Positions 11,079 to 22,797 of a stretch of 64,000 nucleotides of DNA are shown in pieces (position 1 is the first letter of the stretch; each line of letters begins with the position of its first letter). Origin of the DNA: Calamus simplicifolius (lineage: Eukaryota > Streptophyta > Magnoliopsida > Arecales > Arecaceae). Under the pieces are notes generated by a model. The model worked only from the letters and a program-made list of their open reading frames with translations, was not told where the DNA came from and ran no database searches. The translations under genes were made by a program, and so were the position numbers. The DNA lies in assembly GCA_900491605.1 (NCBI GenBank), contig UESW01001683.1, positions 12,374 to 76,373 on the forward strand, written 5' to 3'.

Positions 11079-11291
11079 TGGAGACTCTCTACCATACGAT
11101 CATTGCTGCTAAGAGAACCTACTTGTCCCCTCTGTTTTAATGCATTTCATATGTAGACTTGTATATGAAATCGTGCTTAACTAAACCTATTGTTGTTCAT
11201 ATTTTTACCCTCTAAATCACTGAATATCATATGAATTATGCTCCCTTTTCTTTCTCTCTCTTCTTTTTGGTTGTGTATTTGGCCCTCAATC

Positions 11292-11336
<45 letters not shown>

Positions 11337-12391
11337 TCTTCTTCTTCTTCTTTTGATAATCATAGTAGGCAAACTCAAAATCTTAGGAAGGTTGCACCAA
11401 TTGAGATGGAAATTTACAATCTTAGAATTAAACCAGATGAGGACAACACCTTATTAGCTAGAATATTGGCAAATTGATTGTCTCCAAAGAAGAGGTTGAG
11501 ACCAAGAGTTTTTAGAGTCCTTAAGATTGTCGTCGTCGCTAGGCCACCTTGAAGAAGGCATCCTTAAACTACAGGTAGCTCCACTGCTTTCAATTTAGTT
11601 TTTGTAATGGAAAATATAAGTAGTCGATCATGGATACTCCATAGAGACACCTATCCACCGATCACGAATTTCGGTTGGCTTTGAGATGATCTGATTGTCA
11701 TTGTTGTCAAACCTCGATCCACCTTCTTTGTTTGGTCATTTTCCTGAGCTTTTTTTTTTTTTTTTGTTCGTCTTTTAGACGAGGTTGGTTGGTAGGTATC
11801 AGATGAAGACATTGCTTTCGTCCATTATATGGAAGAATAGTGATGGTCTACTTGTCGTTGGGTCTCCTGGCCTTGTAGTTAAGGTTTGGTTTGACTTCAA
11901 TTTTCTTTGCTTGGATTTGCTGTCTTGAGGCTGATATTTAGGTAGATGGGAAGAATTCATTATTATGTGGCTGTGATAATGACGGGCTTTGCCGGTTTCT
12001 AATTGGTGATGGCTTTATCATGTAGAAAAAGTCTTTGTACATAACCCTCAGAGCAGGATGACCTGTATCGGATATGGTGATTTATTCGATCAACGCTGAG
12101 GGGCTCATTCATGGGTCCTGTATCACTGCACCGGGGAGGTGTACAAAGATGCTTACACTAGGGGGATGTACAAAGACTTTTCTTACCATGTACCACGGAT
12201 GCAAGGGTGCTCTCTAGCCCAAAAAGTCTTTTACGACGATCCGTTCTTGGTGGACACAATCCACCATATGTCTTGTGAATCAACCCAATGGATGAGTATA
12301 CGCACTGTTGAAGCTTTCGCTTTTTGGATCCATAGCTTTGCTTCTACATGTGATTGATTTGATTTACGAGTTTATTGGATCAGGATGAGCN
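11079..12391 (+). other. 3' flank of the ENOD93-like gene, no gene recognised
   Basis: AT-rich sequence containing the probable 3' UTR, a pyrimidine microsatellite (11293-11353) and a 16-bp inverted repeat (12027-12042 and 12166-12181). Several short open frames are present, none recognisable. Confidence 0.6.
11293..11353 (+). repeat. C/CT/CTT microsatellite
   Basis: A run of C, then about 12 CT dinucleotides, then CTT trinucleotides. Simple sequence repeat. Confidence 0.95.
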
Positions 12392-12392
12392 T
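12392..12392. other. Ambiguous base (N)
   Basis: The only N in the window. It lies close to the point where ordinary flank changes to CACTA-type subterminal repeats, so the joint between these two segments may be an assembly product. Confidence 0.95.
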
Positions 12393-12409
12393 CGATCCAA
12401 GCCTTGATC

Positions 12410-13431
12410 CCGATCGACCACGATCGATCTCGGATCGATCGCTATTTAACATAATTAATTTTTTAAAAACATTGCGACGCAAAGGGTTGCATCGCAATTT
12501 TTAATATGATAATTAAATTATATAAAAATTAATTTATTTAAAATAATTGCGACACAACAAATGCGTCGCTAAATTAAAACATAAATTTCCTAATTTTCTG
12601 ATTTATTGCATCGCTATTTAACATAATTAATTTTTAAAAAATATTGCGACGCACTGAATTACGTCGCAATATTTTTTCTCATAATTATATTTTATAAAAA
12701 TTTATTTTATTTAAAATAATTGCGACACATATATTGCATCTCTAAATTAAAAATTATTTTTCTAATTTTCTGGTTTATTGCGTCGCTAATGCATCGCTAT
12801 TAATATAATCAAATTTTTAAAAATATTGCGATGCACTGTTTGCGTCGCAATTATTTTTCTCATATTTATACTTTATAAAAATTAATTTTATTTAAAATAA
12901 TGCAATGCAGTTATTGCGTCGCTAAATTAAAAAACAATTTTTCTAATTTTTGGTTTATTGCGTCGCTATTTAATATATTTAATTTTTTTAAAAACATTGC
13001 GATGCACTGAGTTGCGTCGTAATATTTTTTGTAATATTTATTTTATAAAAATTAATTTTATTTAAATTATTTGCGACGCAATTGGTGCATCGCTAATTTA
13101 AAAATAATTTTTCTAATTTTCTAGTTTATTGCGTCACTATTTAACATATTTAATTCTTTTAAAAACATTGCGACGCACTGAGTTGCATCGCAATATTTTT
13201 TTTCATATTTATATTTATAAAAAAATAATTTAAAAATATTGCGACACATTATTTGCGTCGCTAAATAAAAAAATTAATTTTTTTTATTTTTTGGTTTATT
13301 GAGTCGCTAATGCGTCGCTAATTGCGTTGCAATGTTTTGTTGTCACGGAGGCATCGCAAAGTGGTCGTAATTTAGCAACGCATAATTGCGTTGCTAAATT
13401 TGCATCGCTATTTTAGTATTTTTTTGTAGTG
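12410..13431. mobile_element. CACTA (EnSpm)-type DNA transposon end, 5'-truncated
   Basis: The right end reads GTATTTTTTTGTAGTG (to 13431), whose reverse complement begins CACTACAAAAAAATAC, a CACTA-type terminus. The rest is an AT-rich subterminal region packed with TTGCGTCGCTA and GCGACGCA motifs in both orientations, arranged in about five degenerate units of roughly 170-180 bp (near 12437, 12609, 12791, 12960, 13130). The bases after the end, tcg, would be the 3-bp target duplication. No matching left terminus or transposase is visible. Confidence 0.75.
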
Positions 13432-13553
13432 TCGATGAGCCAGTGGCACTGCCCTTCTTGTCCGCCGTCGGACCAAGTACTGTCCGGCGGCGGGTCTACC
13501 GAGTCGCTGCTGACACCATCATGCAGAATTTTGTCTATTGGGTTGGTTCTTCT
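13432..13553. other. Short segment between CACTA end and Tekay LTR
   Basis: About 120 bp with a small GC-rich inverted motif (ccgccgtcgg ... ccggcggcgg, 13470-13496). No feature recognised; it occupies the place where the first LTR bases should be. Confidence 0.4.
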
Positions 13554-15540
13554 TGCGAAACTTAATCGCATATTCTTGAAATAACTGTTGTATTTTTGAA
13601 TACCCCATAACTAATGAAGTCTCAAATTCCTTGATTTGATGAGTCTGCATCGCCTTTAAAGGATCACGCGAACCCTTCTTCCCATCATCCTCGAACGCCT
13701 CCTTCCCATCATCATTGTGCACCATCTGCTCCTGATAAGTCCCCTATCCATACCTGAGAGGGAGAGAGAGAAAGTCATAGAATGAGAGAGAGAAGGGATT
13801 AGAGACGAGAGAGAGAGCTTGCAGCAACCAGTTTGATCCTTGGTTCGGGCCCGACGGCGTGCCCGTTGCCTCACCGGGCCTGAGCTCCGATCGGTGACCC
13901 CCACCGGCGTTGGGCAGGCATCCGGTGAAGGTCCGGCCGGCCATGGTGGCCGGCAGTGACGCCGGCACAATAATGTGCCGCGGCGAATCGTGAGGGAGAA
14001 AGGGGGAGAAAGAGAAAAATTAGGAAGAGAGACAGAGAGGGGAGCCCGGCCGCGGTGGCGGCTGCTCTGGTCCAGCCACCGACGGTTGGGCCACCCCTAA
14101 TTTTGGCCGGCGGCGGCCTTGGCCACCGGCACAGAATGCCCCTATTTCGGTTGAAACAGGGGAATAGCAGAAAAAAAAGGAAAAGAGATTGGGCCGGTTG
14201 GGTTGAGCCGGTTTTGGGCCTGTTGGGCCCGTTTGTGAACCGTTTTTGAGCCACTGTTTGAGCCATGTAATGGGCCAAAATTGTAAAATAAATTATGACT
14301 CGAATCAGAATTGATTCTAGTTTCTAGGGATAATTTTGTTTCCCTATTTGGGTGTATACGTTGAGAGATATTCGAGCCCAAAGTTGGGCCCATGAAGTGG
14401 TCTGGGTAGAGTCTTAAGAGTCATTGTATTATTCAGATTTTAGAAACTTAATTATGTAAAATGATGCTATAGGTGCCCAGGTGTCCAAATAGCTGGGTTA
14501 TCAATTGGGATTTGCATACTGAGGTAAGTAAGCCAAGTATTATAAATTTTATAAATTATTAATTCATAAATCATGAATTTATAATTAGATGCATATTATG
14601 AAATGTGAAAAAGGAAGTTTCGTTTATATTGAATTAATAATAGTACTATAAATTTACAAATAAGCATTTGTTATGACTATTGTAGTGGGTAATATTTTGC
14701 ACATTATGATTTATATGTGTACATGCAAAAATGTAATCATGTTAATCTTTCAAATTATGTTGGTACTATTGAAATAATAATATGCAACCATGATGATGAC
14801 AGTGGAATTTATTTGTATATGTCGCCACGGTTCTTATATGACTTGAAATGCCAAGTGCTACGTGACCCACCTTCACAGGGGAAGATATATGAAGGACACA
14901 CATCCGTAAGATGTGTTCTAATGATAGATTATGATATGACATAATACTGGTACCAGGACCCTTCCTCTTAGGGGACATTTAAGAGTGATATAATAGATGA
15001 GTGTTGTAGGGCCATGGGACACATAAGAAAACAATGAATGTATAAACAGTGATTTGTTTACATTGCATACTATAGTATTTATTGTTTAATTAAACTTCCA
15101 AATTATTTTGAGCTGATGATATGAATGTGCTGATAGCATGATAAACGTATTTGAAATTGAAAGTTTCTATAAAGTGGGATTTGAGAATATCTTGATATGG
15201 TATGATAAGATATGATGATTTAAAACTGTATTAGGCTTACTTATTGAGTGTGAGCTCATATAATTCTCACAATGTTTTTCAGAGCCACAGGAGTGAAGAA
15301 GGATATTTGGGGTAGATGGAGTTTCTATTAAATAAATTAAGATCCATTATATGGATGTAGTCCAGTATTGCTTGTGTGTAGGGCTGGTAGCCCAAAAACT
15401 AATAATTATGGTTTGTAATAAATCATGAATTAGGATTTTTGCCTTATATTGATTTATGTGTCAAAATTCGAGACGCCTTGCATGCCCTGCATGCGGCGGG
15501 TTGTCACCCTAGCTTAAAATTTTGGGACTGGGGCATGACA
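13554..15540 (+). mobile_element. LTR-a of Tekay/Del-type chromovirus, 5' end missing
   Basis: It matches 19254-21299 closely from CGAAACTTAATCGC to the terminal ...GGGGCATGACA. The first roughly 40 bases seen in LTR-b (from TGTAACCTCC) are absent. The primer-binding site follows at 15548. Confidence 0.87.
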
Positions 15541-15547
15541 GCTTTAG

Positions 15548-15560
15548 TGGTATCAGAGCC
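15548..15560 (+). other. Primer-binding site TGGTATCAGAGCC
   Basis: Complementary to the 3' end of plant initiator tRNA-Met, the standard primer of this retrotransposon group. It lies 8 bases after LTR-a. Confidence 0.9.
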
Positions 15561-15716
15561 TAGGTTATGACATTAGGGATACATATATGATGACACTTTA
15601 GGCAAAACACTAGGATGACATTGAGACAATTATAAATTTCAGATATTATGTTTTGAAAACTTGACATTTAAAGTTTACCATGATATTAATTACAACTAAT
15701 TTATCAGGAGATAGGA

Positions 15717-16258
15717 ATGGCACGTCGCACTAGAAGCCAACAAAATGATGAGGGTTCCCAGATTGGTAATGCTGGCCAACCGGGAGGTCTGGAAGCCACC
15801 GAAGGTGCTGCCCTACCAACTTAGTCGGGACTGATCAACATGGAATCCAGACCGAGATGCTTTAGGTTCTCTCGAGGATGGCGCAGTCGATGCGGGACAT
15901 GCATCATAGATTCTGCAAGCCTTGTCCACTCAGCCTGCTCCCACTGCCCCGTAGACTCAGCCTACCCCTCCTGCTCCACAAACTCAGCCAGCCTTGCCTA
16001 CTCATCCTCCACCATTGACCCAGCCTACTCCATCTCAATCCTGGATAGGGGTTGGCCGCATCTTTGTAGACTTCAAGAAGTTTTCCCCTGCCCCTTTCTC
16101 TGGATCCACCAACCCTGTTGATGCTGAGCAGTGGATGCGAGACATGGAGAAGACTTTTACGGCCCATGGTAGTCAGGATATGGAGCGGATCAAATTTGCC
16201 ACCTATCTTCTCCAGGGGGAAGCTTATGATTGTTGGTTAGTTAAGGAGCAGCATCGTG
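15717..16258 (+). pseudogene. Chromovirus gag, N-terminal part (degenerate)
   Basis: Starts at ATG 15717 with MARRTRSQQND and runs through a proline-rich segment to the capsid-type core (SGSTNPVDAEQWMRDMEKTF, then RIKFATYLLQGEAYDCW). Stops and frame changes occur near 15820. At about 16256 the sequence jumps directly into the reverse transcriptase region. The sister copy shows that about 1.35 kb (gag C-terminus, zinc knuckles, protease) was deleted, with a GAT match at both edges. Confidence 0.85.
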
Positions 16259-19077
16259 ATGGATCTAGTTCCTGGAACTGGACCTATATCAAAGGCCCCT
16301 TATCGCATGGCCCCGGCTGAGCTAAAGGAACTGAAGGATCAATTGCATGAGCTCCTAAATCGGGGATTTATCAGACCTAGTGCTTCTCCTTGGGGTGCTC
16401 TAGTTCTATTTGTTAAGAAGAAGGATGGCAGTCTTCGACTCTGCATTGATTACCGAGAAATCAATAAGGTAACAGTGCGAAATAAGTACCCTCTGCCGAG
16501 GATTGACGACTTATTTGATCAATTCCAAAGAGCTCGGATATTCTCAAAGATTGATCTTAGGTCAGGGTACCATCAACTCAAAGTCAAGGAAGGAGATGTG
16601 CCTAAGACATCATTCAGAACCAGATATGGCCACTATGAGTTCTTGGTGATGCCGTTTGGGTTAACTAATGCCCTAGCAGCATTCATGGACTTGATGAACA
16701 TAATTTTTAAACCATATTTGGATCAGTTTGTGTTGGTTTTCATTGATGATATTTAATATATTTCAAGAGCCATAAGGAGCATGAGGACCACCTGAGGATC
16801 ATGCTACAGATTCTTCGAGAGAAGAAGCTTTATGCCAAGCTGCAGAAGTGTGAATTTTGGTTAAATCAAGTATCTTTCTTGGGTCATATAATCTCTAAAG
16901 ATGGTGTGTCTGTGGACCCAAAAAAGGTTGAAGTTATCATTAGCTGGAGCCGACCTTCCAATGTAGCAGAAGTCAAAAGCTTCTTGGGGTTAGCCGGGTA
17001 TTACCATAAATTTGTGGAGAATTTCTCTTGCATTGCTCTACCCCTAACTCGCTTAACCCAAAAGCGAGTGAAGTTTGACTGGAAAGTGGAGTGTGAGAAA
17101 AGTTTTCAGGAGTTAAAGCAGCGCCTGGTATCAGCTCCTATTCTTGTTCTTCCGATAGGATCTGAAGGTTTTACTATATACATTGATGCCTCTCGGAAAG
17201 GATTGGGATGTGTTTTGATGCAGAATGAAAGGGTGATAGCTTATGCCTGCATACAATTGAAACCTTATGAGCAGAATTATCCTACTCATGATCTGGAATT
17301 GGCTGCTGTGGTTTTTGCTCTGAAGATTTGGCGGCATTATCTATATGGAGTGTCGTGTGATGTGTATACAGATCATAAGAGTCTAAAATACATCTTCACA
17401 CAGAAGGAGCTGAATTTAAGGCAGAGGAGGTGGTTGGAACTATTAAAGGATTATGACCTGAATCTATAGTATCATCTTGGGAAGGCCAATGTAGTGGCTG
17501 ATGCTTTGAGCAGAAAATTCTCTTCTGAGTTAGCTGCTATGATTACTTCCCAGCCTCACATATTAAGAGATCTGAAGAAGTGGGAAGTTGGTTTGAGAGT
17601 ACAATAGTCTGATGGGCTTGTTGCAGCACTTGTACTCCAGCCGACCCTGGTTGACAGAATCAAGTCCTCTCAGATAGAAGATCCAGATTTACAAAAGATT
17701 AAAGAAGCTGTGCAGTCAGGAGTTTAGAATGAATTCGATGTAATGGAGGATGGATCCCTGAAATTTGAAGGAAGACTTTGTGTGCCAAACGTTGAGGAGC
17801 TAAAGGCCAAAATTTTGAAGGAGGCTCACTACTCTCCCTATACTGTGCATCCAGGTGGCACTAAGATGTACAGAGACTTAAAGGAAAATTTTTGGTGGAA
17901 AGGGATGAAGAGAGAGATTGCTCAGTATGTGGCCAAGTGCTTGGTGTGTCAGCGAGTGAAGGCCGAGCATGAAAGACCTACGAGACCTCTTCAGTCTCTG
18001 ATGATTCCACAGTGGAAATGGAAAAAGATTACAATGGACTTTGTGACTGGTCTGCCCAAAACTCTTAGGAGTTACGATGCGGTTTGGGTTATTGTGGACA
18101 GACTAACAAAATCAGCTCATTTCATACCTTTCAGAGTTGGGGTCTCTAGTGAAAGATTGGCTAATTTGTATATTGAGTAGATCGTGAGACTCTATGATGT
18201 TCCTGTATCTATTGTCTCAGATAGGGATATCAGGTTTGTGTCCCAGTTCTGGCAGAGTCTTCATAAGGCCATGGGGACCAAATTAAACTTCATCACTGCC
18301 TATCATCCCCAGTCAGATGGACAATCAGAGAGGACCATACAGATTCTGGAAGACATGTTGCGAGCCTGTGTGATGGACTTGGGTGGAGCTTGGGATAATC
18401 ACTTACCTTTGGTGAAGTTTGCATATAATAATAGTTACCAGGCCAGTATCCAGATGGCTCCATTTGAAGCTCTGTATGGTAGGAGGTACAGATCTCCTTT
18501 ATGTTGGGTTGATGTGGGAGAGAAAAAATTGTTAGGCCCTGAGCTGGTTCAGTAGACAGTAGATAAGGTGCAATTGATCAGGCAGCGTCTCCATACAGCT
18601 CAGAGCAGGCAGAAGAGTTATGCTGATGTCAGAAGAAGGGAATTGGAATTCCAGGTCGGGGACCATGTTTTCTTAAGGGTATCACCAACCAAAGATGTGA
18701 TGAGATTTGGAATTAGAGGAAAGCTAAGTCCACGTTATATTAGACCTTTCGAGATCTTGAGCAGAGTCGGGGAGGTTGCTTACAGCCTGGCACTACCTTC
18801 GATTTAGCTGGGGTACACAATGTTTTTTATGTCTCTATGTTGAGGAAGTATATTTTCGATCCCAGCCATGTCATAGCATATGAGCCTATACAATTGAGGA
18901 AAGATTTATCATATGAGGAGCATCCTGTGCGTATCATGGACCGCAAGGATCAGGTTCTTAGACGGCATATCATTCCCTATGTCAAGGTACAATGGAGTAA
19001 TCATTCTAAGAGGGAGGCTACTTGGGAACTTGAGGAGGAAATGAAAAAGAAGTATCCACAACTATTTGTATCTTAAT
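16258..19077 (+). pseudogene. Chromovirus pol remnant: RT, RNase H, integrase, chromodomain-like tail
   Basis: RT (16258-16790) has the KKKDGSLRLCIDYREINK block and a VFIDDI catalytic box immediately followed by a TAA stop (16754-16756). The RT thumb and RNase H follow (16801-17469; TIYIDASRKGLGCVLMQ, DVYTDHKSLKYIFTQKELNL). The integrase HHCC zinc finger (HYSPYTVHPGGTKMY ... CLVCQ) lies near 17815-17955, and the DDE core (MDFVTGLP, SDRDIRFVSQF, DGQSERTIQ) spans about 18030-18330. The end, 18837-19076, reads MLRKYIFDPSHVI ... WSNHSKREATWELEEEM, the chromodomain-bearing C-terminus typical of Tekay/Del elements. In-frame stops at 16754, about 17468, 18178 and 18553 and a frameshift near 18810 make it non-functional. 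Confidence 0.93.
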
Positions 19078-19197
19078 ATAGTTAATGATGTAGCTACGAC
19101 TGTTGACTTTTGAATAAAGACTTAGTTGATTGTGTGACAAATTGAAATTCTAAATTCCTCTAATGAAAGTGTATCAATTTCGAGGCCGAAATTTTTA

Positions 19198-19211
19198 TAA
19201 GGAGAGGAGAA
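19198..19211 (+). other. Polypurine tract AAGGAGAGGAGAA
   Basis: A purine run directly before the TGTAACC start of LTR-b, the expected plus-strand primer position. Confidence 0.85.
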
Positions 19212-21299
19212 TGTAACCTCCGGGATATGATTACCTGATCGCGAAACTTAATCGCAATATTCTTAGAATAGATAACACCTGATGGTTGTATTTTCGAATA
19301 CCCCATAACTAATGGAGTCTCAAATCCCTTGATTTGAGGAGTCTGTGTCGCCTTTAAAGGATCACACGAACCCTCCTTCCCATCATCCTTGAACGCCTCC
19401 TTCCATCATCATCGTGCGCCATCTGCTCTTGGTAAGTCCCCTATCCATGCCTGGGAGGAGAGAGAGAGAGAGAGAGAAAGTCATAGAATGAGAGAGAAGG
19501 GATTAGAGACGAGAGAGAGAGAGAGAGCTTGGAGCAGCCGTTTTGATCCTCGGTTCGGGCCCGATGGCATGCCCGTCGCCTCACCGGGCATGAGCTTCGA
19601 TCGGTGACCCCACCACCGACGTCGGGTATACGTCCAGTGGAGGTCCGGCCGGCCATGCCGCCGGCACAGTAACGTGCTGCGGCGACGGCTAGCTCTGGCC
19701 CGGCCATCGGTGGCCGGCCGTTTCGCCAGCGTGAATCCTAGCTACGGCGGATCATGGAAGAGAAAGAGAGAGATAGGGAGAAATTGGAGAGAGAGAGAGA
19801 GAGGGAAGGGAACCGGCCGCGGTAGTGGCCGGCTCTGGTCCGACCATCGACGGCCGGGCCGCCCCTAATTTTGGCCGGCTGCGGCCCTGGCCGCCGGCAC
19901 GAAATGCCCTTGTTTTGGTTGAAACAGGGGAACCGCAGAAAAAAAAAAAAAAGTAATTGGGCCGGCTGGGCTGAGCCAGTTTTGGGCCTGTTGGGCCAGT
20001 CTATAAGCCATTTTTGAGCCACTGTTTGGGCCCTGTAATGGGCCAAAATGATAAAATAAAATTATGGCCCGAATAAGGATTGATTCTAGTTTTTGGGGAT
20101 AATTTTGTTTCCTTATTTGGGTATATACATTGAGAGATATTTAAGCCCAAAGTTGGGCCCGTGAAGTGGTCTGGGTAGAGTATTAAGAGTCACTGTATTA
20201 TTCAGATTTTAGAAACTTAATTATGTAAAATGATGTTGTAGGTGCCCAGGTGTTCAAATAGCTGGGTTATCAATTGGGATTTGCGTACTGAGGTAAGTAA
20301 GCCAAGTATTATAATTTTATAAATTGTTTAATTCATAAATCATAATTTATAATTAGATGCATATTTATGAAATGTGAAAAAGAAAGTTTCGTTTATATTA
20401 AATTAATAAATAGTACTATAAATTTACAAATAAGCATTTGTTATGACTATTGTAGTGGGTAATATTTTGCACATTATGATTTATATGTGTATATGCAAAA
20501 ATAATCATGTTAATCTTGCAAATTATGTTGGTACTATTGAAATGATAATATGCAACCATGATGATGACAGTGAAATTTATTTGTATGTGTCGCCACGGTT
20601 CTCATATGACTTAAAATGCCAAGTGCTACATGACCCACCTCCATAGGGAAAGATATGTGGATGACACACATCCGTAAGATGTGTTCTGATGATAGATTAT
20701 GATATGGCATAATACTGGTACCAGGACCCTTCCTCTTAGGGGACATTTAAGAGTGATACAATAGATGAGTGTTGTAGGGCCGTGGGACACATAAGAAAAT
20801 AATGAATGTATAAACAGTGATTTGTTTACATTGCATATTATAGTATTTATTGTTTAATTAAACTTTCAAATTATTTTGAGTTGATGATATGAATGTGCTG
20901 ATAGCATGATAAACGTATTTGAAATTGAAAGTTTTTATAAAGTGTGATTTGAGAATATCTTGATATGATATGATGATGATTTGAAACTGTATTAGGCTTA
21001 CTTATTGAGTGTGAGCTCATATAATTCTCACAATGTTTTTCAGAGCCACAGGAGTGAAGAAGGATATTTGGGATAGATGGAGCTTCTATTAAATAAATTA
21101 AGATCCATTATATGGATGTAGTCCAGTATTGCTTGTGTGTAGGGCTGGTAGCCCAAACTGATAATTATGGTTTGTAATAAATCATGGATTTGGATTTTTG
21201 CCTTATATTGATTTATGTGTCGAAATTCGAGACGCCTTGCATGCCCTGCATGCGGCGGGTTGTCACCCTAGCTCAAAATTTTGGGACTGGGGCGTGACA
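19212..21299 (+). mobile_element. LTR-b of Tekay/Del-type chromovirus (complete, shared by two bodies)
   Basis: A 2088-bp LTR from TGTAACCTCC to ...GGGGCGTGACA. It is preceded by a polypurine tract (so it is the 3' LTR of the body at 15541-19211) and followed by a primer-binding site (so it is the 5' LTR of the body at 21300-25130). GA-rich and CGGCCGG-rich stretches at 19460-19900 match 13750-14130. Confidence 0.93.
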
Positions 21300-21306
21300 G
21301 CTTTAG

Positions 21307-21319
21307 TGGTATCAGAGCC
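21307..21319 (+). other. Primer-binding site TGGTATCAGAGCC
   Basis: Same initiator tRNA-Met-type site as at 15548, eight bases after LTR-b. Confidence 0.9.
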
Positions 21320-21475
21320 TAGGTTATGACATTAGGGATACATATATGATGACACTTTAGGCAAAACACTAGGATGACATTGAGACAATTATAAATTTCA
21401 GATATTATGTTTTGAAAACCTGACATTTAAAGTTTACCATGATATTAATTACAACTAATTTATCAGGAGATAGGA

Positions 21476-22682
21476 ATGGCACGTCGCACTAGAAGCCAAC
21501 AAAATGATGAGGGTTCCCAGTTGGTAATGCTGGCCAACCGGGAGGTCTGGAAGCCACCGGAGGTGCTGCCCCTACCAACTTAGTCGGGACTGATCAGCAG
21601 TGAATCCAGACCGAGATGCTTCAGGTTCTCTCGAGGATGGCATAGTCGATGAGGGACATGCATCATCAGATTCTATAGGCCTTGTCCACTCAGCCTGCTC
21701 CCACTGCCCCACAGACTCAGCCTACCCCTCCACAAACTCAGCCAGCCTTGCCTACTCATCCTCCACCATTGACCCAGCCTACTCCATCTCAATCCTGGAT
21801 AGGGGTTGGCCGCAGCTTTGCAGACTTCAAGAAGTTTGCCCCTGCCCCTTTCTCTGGATCCACCAACCCTGTTGATGCTGAGCGGTGGATGCGAGACATG
21901 GAGAAGGCTTTTACGGCCCATGGTAGTCAGGATATGGAGCGGATCAAATTTGCCACCTATCTTCTCCAGGGGGAAGCTTATGATTGGTGGTTAGTTGAGG
22001 AGCAAAGTCGTGATGGACAGGTTATTTCTTGGGGAGAGTTTAGGGAGGCATTCTTCGACAAATACTTTCCCAGGAGTGTACAGAGACAGATGGAATCAGA
22101 GTTTATCAAATTGGAGCAAAAGAATCTGTCTGTGGCCCAGTATGAAGCTGAATTCACCAGGTTGGCCCGTTTTGCTCCAAATATTGTGACAATGAAATGG
22201 CCAAGATCACCAGATTCACTGAGGGACTGCGACCCGGCTGAGGCAAGCAGTCAATGCATTTGAGCTTCTCACTTACAGTGCTGTGGTGAATAAGGCCTTG
22301 GTGATTGAGAGAGATATGAATGCTGTTCAAAAAGATTGGAAGCAGCGAAGGAAGAGGAAATGGCCTACTTCTGGCCAATCCCCAGCCCAGGCCAAGAAGA
22401 AAGGTGCACATCAGGCCCCAGCTGAACCACAGAATAAGGAGACTCGTTGCATTCATTGTGGGAACATCCATCCTGGAAAGCCTTGCCGCAGATTGACTGG
22501 TGCCTGCTTTATCTATGGGAAAACTGATCACAAGATTGCTACCTGTCCCTTTCGGAAGGATCAACAGCCTTCTGCAAGTCAAGGAATGAGCCAGCAGTAT
22601 CAACAGCAGCCACCGATGACCCAGGGAAGGGTCTTCAACCTCACTCAGCAGGATGCTGACGACTCTAATTCTGTGGTGACAG
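21476..22682 (+). pseudogene. Chromovirus gag (capsid and zinc knuckles), frameshifted
   Basis: Gag is the capsid-type protein. ATG 21476 opens MARRTRSQQND; frame changes occur before 21682. The long central frame 21682-22200 carries the capsid-type core (PFSGSTNPVDAERWMRDM, EAYDWWLVEEQ, FREAFFDKYFPRSVQRQMES). A frameshift near 22200 precedes a second frame (about 22205-22682). That frame has two zinc-knuckle-like motifs: RCIHCGNIHPGKPC, and ACFIYGKTDHKIATC, in which the second Cys has become Tyr. The frame ends at the intron donor 22683. If unspliced it reads 18 further codons to TGA at 22736-22738. Confidence 0.87.
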
Positions 22683-22797
22683 GTATACCATTTAATTTTA
22701 TATCTAGTATTACATTCTTACCTAGTGCAATGCATTGATAATTAATTAGAAGTTAGGTTCAGTCTTTGATGTTAAAACAAATTACACTTATGTCCAG
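22683..22797 (+). other. Putative intron between gag and protease of the chromovirus
   Basis: A 115-nt AT-rich segment begins GTATAC and ends TGTCCAG. It interrupts the reading exactly between the conserved end of the Gag linker (DDSNSVVTG, with the Gly codon split after its first base) and the start of the protease (MIKVG). Removing it keeps the frame in phase 1; reading through it gives a stop at 22736. Boundaries and frame are seen in sequence; splicing is inferred. The sister copy cannot be compared because the region is deleted there. Confidence 0.6.

Noticed and set aside
11238..11477. Open frame over the CT microsatellite
   Set aside because: Translation is Ser/Leu low complexity from the repeat; no homologue recognised.
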